From Stentor coeruleus (Eukaryota; Ciliophora; Heterotrichea; Heterotrichida; Stentoridae): a stretch of 64,000 nt of DNA. Below are positions 39,004 through 49,150 of this stretch, one piece after another. Position numbers and translations under genes: made by a program. Positions within the stretch are counted from its first letter, which is position 1. Every line of letters begins with the position of its first letter. The notes beneath the pieces are model-generated. The model saw only the letters and a program-made list of their open reading frames with translations, searched no databases and had not been told where the DNA came from. The DNA lies in the NCBI GenBank assembly GCA_001970955.1, contig MPUH01000175.1, positions 1-64,000 of the forward strand. Direction: 5' to 3'.

Positions 39004-40592
39004 TTATTCAAGAAACCCTCTTGATCTTAAGATTCTTGCGCTTATACCTTGTTTTTTTATTAGTGATTTAGGTCTAGTTGTCATTGCTGTAGTCTGACCT
39101 GGGAAGAAATTTTCTATTATAATGTTTTTTCTTTCACTACCTCTTGATTTTTCTCGTTCATTATTTTGAGCTGGTTCTTTAATATTGTGTTCAATTGTGT
39201 TACTTTTGAGAAAGTATCCGAAAATAGTACTAAGTCGATAATCATGTTGGTTTTTTTCATTATCTGCAATTTCAGGACATTCAACTGGGATAAATTTTTT
39301 ACTAAAGGCAAGGCTTCCTGGTTTTTCAGTTATTCCAGCTTTTACTAAGTCTTTTTTTATTATCCGCTTTGGCTCATCAGGTGAACCTAAAGCACTTAAA
39401 GATTGNTTACTAAGTCTTTTTTTATTATCCGCTTTGGCTCATCAGGTGAACCTAAAGCACTTAAAGATTGTATGTATTTTTTTTGGTTTTTTTTCCCAGG
39501 ATTTCGTTGAGCTAATAACTCTTTACGGGTTTTTATTTCTGGGTTTTCCATATATCCTGTTTTTGATTTCCAGTATTCTTGTAGGTTATCACAAAACTTA
39601 GGCAGTTCATTACCATATATTCCCATATTCTGGTTGCTAAATGCTTTCAAATTATAATTATTTGTGTCTGATTTTCTTTTTTCTAGAAGTTTAGAACTTG
39701 TCATATATTCTGATGACTCAGGTATTATATAAATATACCGATTTTCTCTTTCTCTAAACTCCTGTTCTCTAGTAATATGCTCGTAATTTTTACTTTCATG
39801 AAGTTCCTTAAGCTATATAACCTTTACATTCTTCTGCTTCCTTTGCTCAGTAAATTCTTGAAAACTACTAATTGAAGGATTTTTAACATAATCCCATTTA
39901 GGGTCGTTTTTAGATATTTTAAGATCAGTTGGGCAGTCGAGGCCAATTTTATCACGGGCTGCTTTTTTTAAGAACTTTTTTTTTTCGCTTATTGTTTTGA
40001 ATTTAGGTTCTGAGTAGACTCGATAAGGGACATAATCGATCTTTGTTGGATGTGTTTGTATCCATTCATTAATTAGTTTTTCAGCTTGCATCCTATTTTC
40101 TTCTTTCGCTTGAGTTTTTAAACTAGTAAGAGTTTTAGGTAGGGTACTAGAAACTAATGGGGTGATATTATCATTATAACCCCCTTCAACAAGAAGTTTG
40201 CCTTTTTTTTGAACTAAACGAGGATGTTTATTTGCCCCAAGCTCATCTAAACCCCAGACATATTTTTTCATAACCCCTTCATCTACAGCTCTCTTCATAT
40301 CTTCCTTTTCCTCATTGTCTAAAATCCCATCGTTATTCTTGTCAAAAATTTTAGCCAAAGCGAAATCATGATGACCAACATACCCATCTCCATCAATATC
40401 ATAAGTTATACTTGGCAATAATTCTTTTTTGCGTTTTTCTAACATTTCACTTCTAGTTTTAATATTAGCTGTAGAAGCCCAATGCCTTGGAGGTAAAGAA
40501 TTTTGATTATTTGATACTGTATATGGTCTTATAGGGTGTCCGTTTATGTCAAATCTTGGAGAATTATAATTTGTAAGATTTTCTTCAATCAT
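39004..40592 (-). CDS. EF-hand protein, two exons, assembly duplication inside
   Basis: Exon 1 (40592-39828) and exon 2 (39812-39004) are joined by a 15-nt intron. Exon 2 contains one N (39406) between identical 64-nt copies. Removing one copy and the N restores the frame, giving about 502 residues. Paired EF-hand loops are visible at ~67-100: DIDGDGYVGHHD and DKNNDGILDNEE, so two Ca2+ sites are likely. The remainder is Lys/Glu-rich with repeated TRSEMLEKRKKE-like and TRKELLAQR motifs. It continues past the join with TEKPGSLAFSKKF and ends near SRGFLE. It may be an axonemal or cortical Ca2+-sensing protein, judged only from architecture and minus-strand cytoskeletal neighbours. Confidence 0.8.
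39342..39470. other. Contig join: N flanked by identical 64-nt copies
   Basis: 39342-39405 and 39407-39470 are identical, separated by a single N at 39406. The extra 65 nt shift the frame of the EF-hand gene; dropping them rejoins KKDLV to KAGITEKPG in frame. This is best read as an unmerged overlap of contig ends, not biology. Confidence 0.9.
39813..39827 (-). other. 15-nt intron
   Basis: GTAAAGGTTATATAG on the minus strand. Removal joins ...QRKQKN to LKELHESKN in frame and removes the TAG formed at its 3' end. Confidence 0.85.
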
Positions 40593-40639
40593 TTCTTTTT
40601 TTATTATGGTTTATACTATAATATATTAAGTATTTCTAT

Positions 40640-41314
40640 TTAAATATAAACTTTTTCAAGCTCTTCTACTGCTTGTTTTTGAAGTTCATGAATGTTTGCC
40701 ACTCTTTGCATTAGTAGTTGCTCTTCTTTACCCATGTTAGAAAGCTGCATTTCGACTTCAGTGCGTTTTTGGTTTTCTTGCTCGACTTTACGGATGTAGT
40801 TTACTCTAGCTTTTTGTTCTTTGAACTCCCCTAGAAGTTTTAGTCGCATAACTCCTTGTTTGCTACTCATTTCAACAGCTTCTTTCATTTTCCTATTATG
40901 TCTTTTTTGATCAATTATCTGCTGTTGTCGATTTCTTTTTATATATTCTTTCCAGCCACGAACACGTTTGCCTATGTTTTGTTTGACGTTTAAAATTTCA
41001 TTTTTTGTGTATTCCTGTTTTTCTTGATGAAATTGCCGTTCTGACTGTATTTCTTCTTTGAGTTCCATAAGCTCTTTCTGCTGTCTTTCTTTGGATATAT
41101 TTTGGATATGTTTGTCTTCTAAATAACGAGTTCGAGCTTTATATACTTCTGAGATCCTTTCACGGGTTTCTTGAATTCTTTTTAAAGCTCGGGCTTCTTC
41201 GAATTTTATCATCTTTATCCGGTTTTCAATAGAACGAGTCTCATCGTCTATTAAAGATCTTGATTTCTTAGCTTTATAATACATATTTCTGCCTCCTCTA
41301 CCATCATAAGACAT
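40640..41314 (-). CDS. Coiled-coil protein of unknown function
   Basis: The 224-residue protein is almost entirely alpha-helical and Glu/Lys/Arg-rich. Its head is Tyr/Gly/Arg-rich (MSYDGRGGRNMYYKAKKSR), followed by a continuous coiled coil with RIQETRERISEVYKARTRY and KRVRGWKEYIKRNRQQQ. No enzyme motif is seen. It lies 47 bp upstream of the EF-hand gene on the same strand, so the two may be co-regulated. Typical of ciliate cytoskeletal or ciliary structural proteins; that role is inference. Confidence 0.75.
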   Translation of the reverse strand: MSYDGRGGRNMYYKAKKSRSLIDDETRSIENRIKMIKFEEARALKRIQETRERISEVYKARTRYLEDKHIQNISKERQQKELMELKEEIQSERQFHQEKQEYTKNEILNVKQNIGKRVRGWKEYIKRNRQQQIIDQKRHNRKMKEAVEMSSKQGVMRLKLLGEFKEQKARVNYIRKVEQENQKRTEVEMQLSNMGKEEQLLMQRVANIHELQKQAVEELEKVYI

Positions 41315-41716
41315 CCTATAATAATAAATTTAACCATACTAAAAAATTGTTAGGCATTTAATAAAATATTAGTAATTTAGAAAACCATATGATTTAAATA
41401 TTCAAATTTTCCAATAATAATTTTCTTATCTAAATCCTCATACTTCAACTAAATTTCTTATTTTTGCCATTTATTATATATTAAATATTATATGTTTTAT
41501 ACTTTTTCATAAATAATCTTACAATAAAAATCTTCCATAAACTTTATTCCTACAAATTATCCGTAGTTACCCTAAAATAATAAATCTTTTCACCCTATTC
41601 AATCCCTCAAATCATCTTTACATTTATCTATATTTTATAACAAAAATCCTCTATAAAATCTTCCTTCTCTTTCATATCATAAATGCATATAAATATTAAT
41701 ATTTACTCAGACAATC
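41315..41716. other. Intergenic region
   Basis: Short spacer between two minus-strand coiled-coil genes; C-rich and G-poor on the plus strand in its right half (3' flank). Nothing else seen. Confidence 0.45.
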
Positions 41717-42541
41717 TTAACCTATATAATAAGGTTTACTCATTTCTGCATCAACTTCCCCAATTGCCTTATAAATATCAACCCCATTGCTTTTAAGTTT
41801 ATCCAAAGTTTTTTTCAATATAATCAAATTGACTGTAAGTTCTTCAATCTTCATTTTTTGCTTTTCTAAAATTTCAGTTTTTTTCAAAGAACTCTCAACA
41901 AGTTCTTCATAATCAACTGAATTATATTTTCCCATATATTGAAGCTTTTTATTAATAAGGTCATTTTCTTTTTTCAACCTTTCAAAATCTTCATTAACAA
42001 AATTCAATCTTTTAAGCAAAGCGATTTTTTCTCTTTTCAACTTTTCAATATCCTCCAAGAATTTTTGGTTTCCGGAATCGTTGTTTTTAGCTAATTTCAC
42101 TATGTTATCTTTAAGATATCCTAAAAATCCAGTATATGGTTCTAAAATTAAAGCTATTTCATTGTAAATTTCGATAAAAATTTGAAGCTGATTTTCAGCG
42201 TTAGAATTGTCATTTGGGGTTTTTTCTAATAATTTGTCGATTTTTTTTTTGAAATACTCAGGGGAGTGATTATTTTTAGATTTATCTTTATCATCTATTT
42301 TAGGTAGGTATGAAGATTTGTTACTGATTATTGATGAGTCTAAAGATATACTTGGTGGGATTAATAAAGATTGATGTTTTACCTTTACATGCATACTTAA
42401 TGGCTTTGATACAATTTTTTGACTTGGGAGATTTTTTGGAGCTTTAAGAGGGGAGATATAAATGCTCAAAGAGGAATTAAGTCGAGAACTTCTGTTTATT
42501 GGGAATTCAGATTTTCTATTTTTTAATGCTTTCACCGACAT
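41717..42541 (-). CDS. Coiled-coil protein with a decayed tandem copy upstream
   Basis: The 274-residue protein has a disordered Ser/Lys/Pro N-terminus (~1-85), then helical segments. A coiled coil (~150-260) contains FLEDIEKLKREKIALLKRL and DYEELVESSLKKTEILEKQ, and the protein ends EVDAEMSKPYYIG. A decayed relative lies at 42973-43550 on the same strand and matches from about residue 150 to the end. No catalytic motif is seen. It may be a structural or basal-body protein; function unknown. Confidence 0.75.
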   Translation of the reverse strand: MSVKALKNRKSEFPINRSSRLNSSLSIYISPLKAPKNLPSQKIVSKPLSMHVKVKHQSLLIPPSISLDSSIISNKSSYLPKIDDKDKSKNNHSPEYFKKKIDKLLEKTPNDNSNAENQLQIFIEIYNEIALILEPYTGFLGYLKDNIVKLAKNNDSGNQKFLEDIEKLKREKIALLKRLNFVNEDFERLKKENDLINKKLQYMGKYNSVDYEELVESSLKKTEILEKQKMKIEELTVNLIILKKTLDKLKSNGVDIYKAIGEVDAEMSKPYYIG

Positions 42542-42972
42542 TAATTTATTATTAAATTATTTTAGAAAATTATACTTGTGTTAGAAATTATGGTTATATA
42601 GAAATTGGGGTATATAGAGTCTTGAGATTTTTACTTTTTATGTGCGATTGTGAGAAAATTTGCAAGGTTAAATTTAAGGTTGTAGATAAGAATGTTTAGA
42701 GAAAAGATATAAGTGATAGGAGGACTTTTTTTTGGATAAGTATAGGGATAGGCTTTGATAGATGTTTATGGCTGGATGATTAGAAATTTTGTTATATATA
42801 GAGTGTAGTATTGAAACTGATTTATAGTGTTTTTATATAATAATGCAAAACCTACTATTATGCTTAAAATAATTAACCACAACTCAAATGATCGTTTTCC
42901 AATGTCCCTTAAATCACCCTCAAATCTAATATCTCTTATTTCTACAATTATACATATAAATATATAAATATT
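42542..42972. other. Intergenic region
   Basis: G/T-rich left part (5' flank of the 41717-42541 gene) and C-rich right part (3' flank of the decayed copy). Nothing else seen. Confidence 0.45.
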
Positions 42973-43550
42973 TCCAATAGAATACTCATTTTATACCTCA
43001 TAAATCACTTTGCTAGCATCATTTTCTCCATTCCTAAGTCAATATACTATCTTTTTCATTATCATCAAATACAACGTCAGCTCCTCAATCCTAACCTTTG
43101 CCCTTGTAGTATCTCCTTTTTTTAATCAGACTATCAATAAGTTCATCATANTATCTCCTTTTTTTAATCAGACTATCAATAAGTTCATCATAATCTTGTG
43201 TATAATACCTTCCACTTTTTACTCATATTCATATTTTCTGTCCTATATTTTTCAAGTTCCGCAATCAATTTATTAAGTTTTTTAACCAAATAAGCCTCCT
43301 CTTTTTCAAGAAACTCAATGTTTTTAACAAGCTTCTGGAGTTTATAACTAGAAAATTCATCACAATTTCCATAAGAAAACCAGTCTTTTTATATACTTTT
43401 GACAGTTAAAGTTAGGCCTGAGGTATGCAATAATTTTCTATTCCAATCTTCACCTTGAAGGCAAAAATTAGAATTACTTTGATTTTTTAGATTTCTTTAT
43501 TTTTTACACATCACAATTTGACATATAATATTCATACTCATTTTCAGCAT
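42973..43550 (-). pseudogene. Decayed tandem duplicate of the neighbouring coiled-coil gene
   Basis: Minus-strand pieces match the 41717-42541 protein in order: NIEFLEKEEAYLVKKL (parent DIEKLKREKIALLKRL), DYDELIDSLIKK (parent DYEELVESSLKK), IEELTLYLMIMKK (parent IEELTVNLIILKK), and an end like KVIYEV...YSIG (parent KAIGEV...YYIG). The matches lie in more than one frame and are crossed by several in-frame stops, so it is broken. An open frame continues upstream to an ATG at 43550 (MLKMSMNII), where similarity to the parent fades. A contig join (N at 43151) lies inside; its 42-nt excess does not cause the frameshift. Confidence 0.7.
43110..43192. other. Contig join: N flanked by identical 41-nt copies
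   Basis: 43110-43150 and 43152-43192 are identical around a single N at 43151. Probable unmerged overlap of contig ends inside the decayed duplicate. Confidence 0.85.
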
Positions 43551-43953
43551 GGGACAAATAGAAAGCCCAAGCAAATAAGCCTAATTACTAATTGAAACCC
43601 AAGCCTTATCCTCCAATTTCAAAACAAAAACGATTCTAATCTTCTCCCATAACTAATTAATCTCTTATAAAAACCTATTCCTAACATTCTCTAATATCTT
43701 CATTATCCCANCAAATAAACCTAATTACTAATTAAAACCCAAGCCTTATCCTCCAATTTCAAAACAAAAACGATTCTAATCTTCTCTCATAACTAATTAA
43801 TCTCTTATAAAAACCTATTCCTAACATTCTCTAATATCTTCATTATCCCATAACCACAAAACAAAATCATTTCAACCCCTTCCTTTTCTCTTTATACAAT
43901 CTATTCTTCAACAATCCATTATAAAAATTAACTAATAATCTAACTTTATTATT
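43551..43953. other. Intergenic region with duplicated flank
   Basis: Promoter-side spacer, almost G-free on the plus strand. Most of it is the 139-nt duplicated segment around the N at 43711, so its true length is probably about 260 bp. Confidence 0.5.
43572..43850. other. Contig join: N flanked by near-identical 139-nt copies
   Basis: 43572-43710 and 43712-43850 differ at three sites, all G/A or C/T transitions, around an N at 43711. The differences suggest the two contig ends came from different alleles or copies. The copies are the G-poor 5' flank of the following kinase gene. Confidence 0.85.
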
Positions 43954-46068
43954 ATGAAAGTTTTAATCAAGCACACACTTTCAGCAATGAATACTCGATT
44001 GCATATTGAATTCAACAGTGAAGCTCTCATAAGTGATCTGCGAAAAATAGTATCATCAAAGCTTTCTGTACCTCTTTCGCTAATCCAATTAACTACAAAA
44101 AAGTGTGGAGTCGTTGTGCTGATGACCGACTTTTGGCCTTTATCATTTTTCATATCTTCTGATGTAGCAGTAATCAAACTAAACCTTTTAGAATCTGCTG
44201 CACCAAGAACTGAATTGTCAATAAACGCTTTAAGCCAAACACAAATCACTAGAAGCCGAGGGTTATCTAAAGACATTCCAGCAATCGACCATTTAATCGC
44301 TATTAGCAAAATGGGTTCAACAACAAATTTACAAGAGTTCTTGGAAGTATATGAAAATGAAATCAAAGATGAAGATGTTCTGAATCAAGAGCAAGAATGT
44401 AAATGGGGAGCTTTACATTATGCTTGTTATTATGGACATACATCTTTAGTTGAAATTTTAGTTACTTTGAGGGTTAATTGTAATAAAGTCTCAATAGACG
44501 AATGGACCCCTTTACAATTATCAGCTTATCTTAATAAAGCTGAATGTGTTCGGATATTATTATCTCATCCCAATATCCAAGTTAATAAAGTGACAAAATT
44601 CAGAGGAACAGCTTTACATTTAGCTTGTGCACAAGGAAACCCATCTATAGTAAAAATGCTCCTAGAAAAAAATGCACATATTGATATTGAAGACCATATG
44701 AAAAGAACTCCAATTGAATATGCGAGAACTGATGAAATCTTAGACATAATCCCAGTATATGCAGGAATGCATCAATTGAAAAAATTAAAATCAGACAGTG
44801 AAATCCCAACATCTTTTTGTAGTGAAGTTTTCCTGACAAATAGTTTTATGCTTAATGACCGTCTAGTTTTTTTATATATGGATGTTGAACATGCAACACT
44901 TAATCGATATGCCCGCAAAGAAGACTTTTTAGATAAAAAACCTGCAGAATTGTATGTGAAAATTTCTGATATCCAAGATGTGGTTTATAGTGAAAGTAAA
45001 GATCAATATTCATTTAAAATAATAACTTCCAAGTCTTCAATAAGATATTATAGCAAACATAAAGAATTAGCTCAAGAATGGACAAGTAGATTAAAGTCAG
45101 CAAATGAATTTTCACATATAAATAAACCTTTGGAGATGGAGAGAAAAAATACTGAGATTGAAGAAGAGGCGGTTAGTGAAGAATCAGTATTAACACCTAG
45201 TGAAAATATTGATTATAGCAGTTTTACTGTTATGGATGAAATTGGAAGTGGATCTTTTGGAACAGTTTATAAAGTTAGGAGGAATACAACTGGGGAAATT
45301 TATGCTATGAAGAGCTTGAGTAAGCCAACTTTGCAAAAACATAAACAGTTGAAGTATGCTATTTCTGAGTGTAAAATCATGAAACAATTAAATCATCCAT
45401 TTATTGTTCCGTTGTATTATGCGTTTCAGACACCGAAGTACTTGTATTTAATACTGGAGCTCTGTCCGAATGGAGATTTGTATGGGTTTATAGAGAAAAA
45501 AACTAGGCTTGATGAGTCTGTAGCTAGGTTTTATATAGCAGAAGTCATTTTGGCCTTGGAATATTTGCATAGTCTGGATATTATTTATAGGGATTTGAAG
45601 CCAGCTAATGTTCTTGTTGATAGTTTTGGTCATGCGAAACTTGCTGATTTTGGTTTGGCTAAAGAGAAAATGGAAAAAGGCAACCTTGCGATGACTATGG
45701 CTGGATCTCCTGCTTATTTGCCTCCAGAAATTGTTTTGAAAAAAGGTGCAAGCAAAGCTTCTGACATTTATGGGATCGGACCTTTACTTTTTGAACTACT
45801 TACTGGGACTACACCTTATTATTGTGATGATATTGATGGGTTGTTTCAGAATATTAAAAATGGGAAATTGAGTTTTCCAAACTATATAACCAGTACAGCT
45901 AAAGATTTTATTATATCTGTTATGAATAGGGATCCAGCAAAAAGACCACAAATTTCCCAGATTAAAAGGCATAACTTTTTTAGGAAGTTAGACTGGGAGG
46001 CATTACTTGCAAGAAGAATACGCCCACCAAAACTGGATTTTGTGAACTTTGAAGAGACTAATTTTTAG
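43954..46068 (+). CDS. Ankyrin-PH-AGC protein kinase
   Basis: The 704-residue protein joins four parts. Residues ~1-80 look ubiquitin-like (LHIEFNSEALISDLRKIV). Ankyrin repeats span ~150-265 (WGALHYACYYGHTSLVEIL, TALHLACAQGNPSIVKMLL). A PH-like domain spans ~285-395 (LNDRLVFLYMDV to LAQEWTSRLKSAN). The kinase runs from ~430: IGSGSFGTVYKV, lysine in AMKSLSK (K453), YRDLKPAN (D547), DFG (D565), and activation loop AMTMAGSPAYLPPE. The tail RKLDWEALLARRIRPP is typical of AGC kinases, but the protein stops without a hydrophobic FxxF motif. All catalytic residues are present. It probably phosphorylates Ser/Thr substrates under control of membrane phosphoinositides. Kinase assignment is firm; regulation is inference. 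Confidence 0.93.
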   Translation: MKVLIKHTLSAMNTRLHIEFNSEALISDLRKIVSSKLSVPLSLIQLTTKKCGVVVLMTDFWPLSFFISSDVAVIKLNLLESAAPRTELSINALSQTQITRSRGLSKDIPAIDHLIAISKMGSTTNLQEFLEVYENEIKDEDVLNQEQECKWGALHYACYYGHTSLVEILVTLRVNCNKVSIDEWTPLQLSAYLNKAECVRILLSHPNIQVNKVTKFRGTALHLACAQGNPSIVKMLLEKNAHIDIEDHMKRTPIEYARTDEILDIIPVYAGMHQLKKLKSDSEIPTSFCSEVFLTNSFMLNDRLVFLYMDVEHATLNRYARKEDFLDKKPAELYVKISDIQDVVYSESKDQYSFKIITSKSSIRYYSKHKELAQEWTSRLKSANEFSHINKPLEMERKNTEIEEEAVSEESVLTPSENIDYSSFTVMDEIGSGSFGTVYKVRRNTTGEIYAMKSLSKPTLQKHKQLKYAISECKIMKQLNHPFIVPLYYAFQTPKYLYLILELCPNGDLYGFIEKKTRLDESVARFYIAEVILALEYLHSLDIIYRDLKPANVLVDSFGHAKLADFGLAKEKMEKGNLAMTMAGSPAYLPPEIVLKKGASKASDIYGIGPLLFELLTGTTPYYCDDIDGLFQNIKNGKLSFPNYITSTAKDFIISVMNRDPAKRPQISQIKRHNFFRKLDWEALLARRIRPPKLDFVNFEETNF

Positions 46069-46383
46069 GTTTTTTTATGCTTAGGGTAATTTAATTAATA
46101 GAATTTTAAGGAATTTACTGTAGGATTTGGCATAATTTTGTATAAGGTTTTGGCTTATGTTGTTTCAGAGTTAGTTGTGATAACATTAATTATGAAATAA
46201 ACAGAATTAAATTTAGTTCATACAATCAATAACATCCCATTCACCCTATCTGATCCAAACTAAAATAGCCCCGAAAAATCCAAATAATTTAACCCACATC
46301 ATAAAACCTTCCTTAGATCTTCCCAACAATAATGCCTAATTTTTTAACATATCAAAATACTATAAAATTCAATCTATTATATT
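46069..46383. other. Convergent intergenic region
   Basis: 3' flanks of the AGC kinase and the tubulin ligase-like gene; composition switches from C-poor to G-poor near 46210. Nothing else seen. Confidence 0.5.
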
Positions 46384-48252
46384 TTACATATAAAAATCTT
46401 GCAAAGTCCTTCTCTGCTCAAGAAGTTCCATCAAATTAACCCCATCATAAAGTTCATGGAAAATCAACTCAAACTTATTCTCCAAATGGCTTTCATTAAA
46501 ATAATACGCAGACATAGTCCTCCTTGCCCCAACCGGTTGTGGAAACAATGGATCAACAGCAATCCTAAAAGCATTCTCTAGCATATTCGGTATAATCGAC
46601 GCTAATAGTCCAGAAGACAATTCTAAACAAGGATTTGTATTAACCTCAATAAGCCATGGTTTTAAATGTTCATCAAGTAAAAAATCATATCCAAACACTT
46701 CAAAACTATGAGCCCGTTTTCTAAAATCAAGCTTCTTAAACACAGCCGAAATCGTATCTTTAACGATTTTCTTCATTTTTGGGACGATATCATTGAAAAA
46801 ATTCATATAAATCTTAGGTCTATGTCCATCTAAATATCTCTGAAATTCTGAATATGACAATTTGTTAGCATATTCATATTTTCCATAATCTTCTGATTTT
46901 TTTTGAACAGCATCATTTGTCAAATGTATGAATTTATTATCAAGAATTTTTGGGTTGTACTCTTTACATGAAGTTCTTATATATCCATCTTGATAATAAT
47001 AAGCTTGAATAATTCCATTAATACTAGTAACTAAACAGTAAAGTCTTATATCGAATTTTCTTCTGTTTATAAGAAAAGGTTTTTCTATGTATTTTTGTAT
47101 AACAAAAGTATGGTCACCAGTTTTGGGAAATGGGTTACTTTTAAGTTCATTTCTTATTTGTTCTATATTATTACAAAGAAAAATCCCATTACCACGATTG
47201 CAATTTTCCCCAGGTTTCACAATCCATAAGTTCATCATTTTCTTTGTTTTAAAAACTTCAAAAACTTTAGTAAAGTCAGAAAAGCCACTTTCATCATCAA
47301 TACTTTCTATATGAAAAGTTAAAGGCAAATAATCAAAAACATTTTCCCCAATAGCCGAATAGTATCTTTTCATGTTAATATAAAGGTATTTTTTATCTGC
47401 TAAATTGAAATTAAACTCAAGTCGGTTATGCATGCGTATTGAAGCTGAGGCAAAAACTTTTTTATTTCCATAAGTCTGATATGATAAGCTTTTACTAATA
47501 AGTCCATATCCCAGATTATAATTGTCTAATGAAGATTTATCAAAAGTTTGATCAGCACTAGCTGAAGGTTTTTTATTTATATCAGCTAAAGGGATTGTTT
47601 GTATGAATTTTGTATTAAGAATCTGAGTCCATGCTAGATTTACATTAGGGAAAGTTTCTTCATCAGCTTGAGTCCACCAAGGCCGTGATGTAAATATTCT
47701 TTTGACTAATTCGCTATTATTCCCTTTGCCTAAAAAATATATATAATTAGGGTTTTGTGATGGGACAATTGCCACATTGTTGCTGTTATTGATCAATAAA
47801 GGCAGCAGGCGGATGATTTCTTCACGAGCTTTGGACATCCATTCTTTTTCTACAAGTCTTACAGTTAAATGATCGAATTTGTTAGCTTGTACTATGAACT
47901 TTTGATTATCGTAGTTTATTTCCATACCTTTTTTGAGTTTGGATTCTGCTCGATCGTAAGTTTTTATCGTGTGGTCGTCTTTTTGTTCAGAGCCGAGGAT
48001 TTTCCCTCGGAAAATACTAACCCGGCTATGGAGTCGGTAGTTTTTATGAGTAGACCTTTCTACAGTGTTTGGAGAGTAGATACTTTTTACTCTTTGTATG
48101 TAGTTATCAGCTGATTTTTTTTCAGGAGTCAATGGTTTAAGATCTACTGCAGGAAGCGTTACAGGACCTTTTCCTGCATGATTTTTCACTTTTAGTGGAG
48201 GGACTGAAGCGTTTGGGTTTTTCCTTCGGGATAAGTAATCTTGATTATTCAT
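46384..48252 (-). CDS. Tubulin tyrosine ligase-like (TTLL) enzyme
   Basis: The protein has 622 residues from the ATG at 48252 (MNNQDYLSRRK); the open frame extends to a TTG at 48282. A basic N-terminal region precedes the TTL domain. Domain signatures in order: WIVKPGENCNRGNGIFL, VIQKYIEKPFLINRRKFDIRL, FIHLTNDAVQKKS, FEVFGYDFLLD, and LIEVNTNPCLELS with the metal-binding Glu and Asn. TTLL enzymes add Glu or Gly chains (or Tyr) to tubulin and related proteins, using ATP. The catalytic set is complete. I cannot tell glutamylase from glycylase. In ciliates such enzymes act mainly on ciliary and cortical microtubules, consistent with nearby coiled-coil genes. Confidence 0.93.
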   Translation of the reverse strand: MNNQDYLSRRKNPNASVPPLKVKNHAGKGPVTLPAVDLKPLTPEKKSADNYIQRVKSIYSPNTVERSTHKNYRLHSRVSIFRGKILGSEQKDDHTIKTYDRAESKLKKGMEINYDNQKFIVQANKFDHLTVRLVEKEWMSKAREEIIRLLPLLINNSNNVAIVPSQNPNYIYFLGKGNNSELVKRIFTSRPWWTQADEETFPNVNLAWTQILNTKFIQTIPLADINKKPSASADQTFDKSSLDNYNLGYGLISKSLSYQTYGNKKVFASASIRMHNRLEFNFNLADKKYLYINMKRYYSAIGENVFDYLPLTFHIESIDDESGFSDFTKVFEVFKTKKMMNLWIVKPGENCNRGNGIFLCNNIEQIRNELKSNPFPKTGDHTFVIQKYIEKPFLINRRKFDIRLYCLVTSINGIIQAYYYQDGYIRTSCKEYNPKILDNKFIHLTNDAVQKKSEDYGKYEYANKLSYSEFQRYLDGHRPKIYMNFFNDIVPKMKKIVKDTISAVFKKLDFRKRAHSFEVFGYDFLLDEHLKPWLIEVNTNPCLELSSGLLASIIPNMLENAFRIAVDPLFPQPVGARRTMSAYYFNESHLENKFELIFHELYDGVNLMELLEQRRTLQDFYM

Positions 48253-49150
48253 TATAAAGGAATTATATACATTTTTCGGCAATTTAGACTTTATGGTGTA
48301 AAAATAGGGTATCGATAGTAAGGGTGAGTATTTTTTAGATCTCGAAAAACTTTATATCTTAAAGATTATTAAGAAAAAATATTGGGAAAAATTTAATCAT
48401 AGAATTATTTTGTTTCTTTTTGAGAAAACTCTCTGATGTACCCTATGCAATTCTTTTCAGTTATTGATATTCCTAGATTTTCCATAACTCAAACTTAAAA
48501 ATGGTAAGGCGCAAGAAGAATTCAAAAAGAATAGTCTATGGGAAAAAAATTTGAATAATGAAACTGGATGAAAGAGGATTTTTTTTTGTTTTCACTATAT
48601 GATAAACTAAAAGTGCTAAAATTAGAAGGAAAATTGTGTGCATGGCATTTGTTAATAAATAATTCAATGAATTAATTTTCATATAATCGACTTTCTACCC
48701 TTAACAAAGATAATCATTTAGTTGATTGCTATATTTAGAAATACTCCGTGTTCAGGTTTACAAGAAGAATTCGTTATGGGTTAATTTTTTAAAATTCTAG
48801 ATTGAAATTAAGTGAAACTAGACTCTTAATTTATATTTGGTCTTTAAAAACTTTTCAAACGATTGTTGCAATAAAATTAAAGTTATCGTTAAAACTATTC
48901 GTGCATGTTGTATCCATAATCTCAAAAAAAAAAATCCAAATTTGATTCGAAATTTAATTTTTAGCGAGTTTCATCATGGAACTTTTTTTTAACTTAATAA
49001 TTCTTTAAAACAAAAATATTCAAGTTTAAAAATAAAAATCGTCCCTTCAATTTATACGTACTTTTACCCCATAAAGTAAAAATCCATTTAAAAATCCTAA
49101 AAATCACATAAAATTCCACAACTCCAACCGTATTCATAACATAATACTAC
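48253..49150. other. Intergenic region
   Basis: 5' flank of the TTLL gene (left) and 3' flank of the following minus-strand gene (right, G-poor from about 49030). No gene or repeat seen. Confidence 0.45.

Noticed and set aside
43932-44366. Minus-strand 144-codon frame opposite the ankyrin-PH-AGC kinase
   Set aside because: Antisense shadow of a firmly identified gene.
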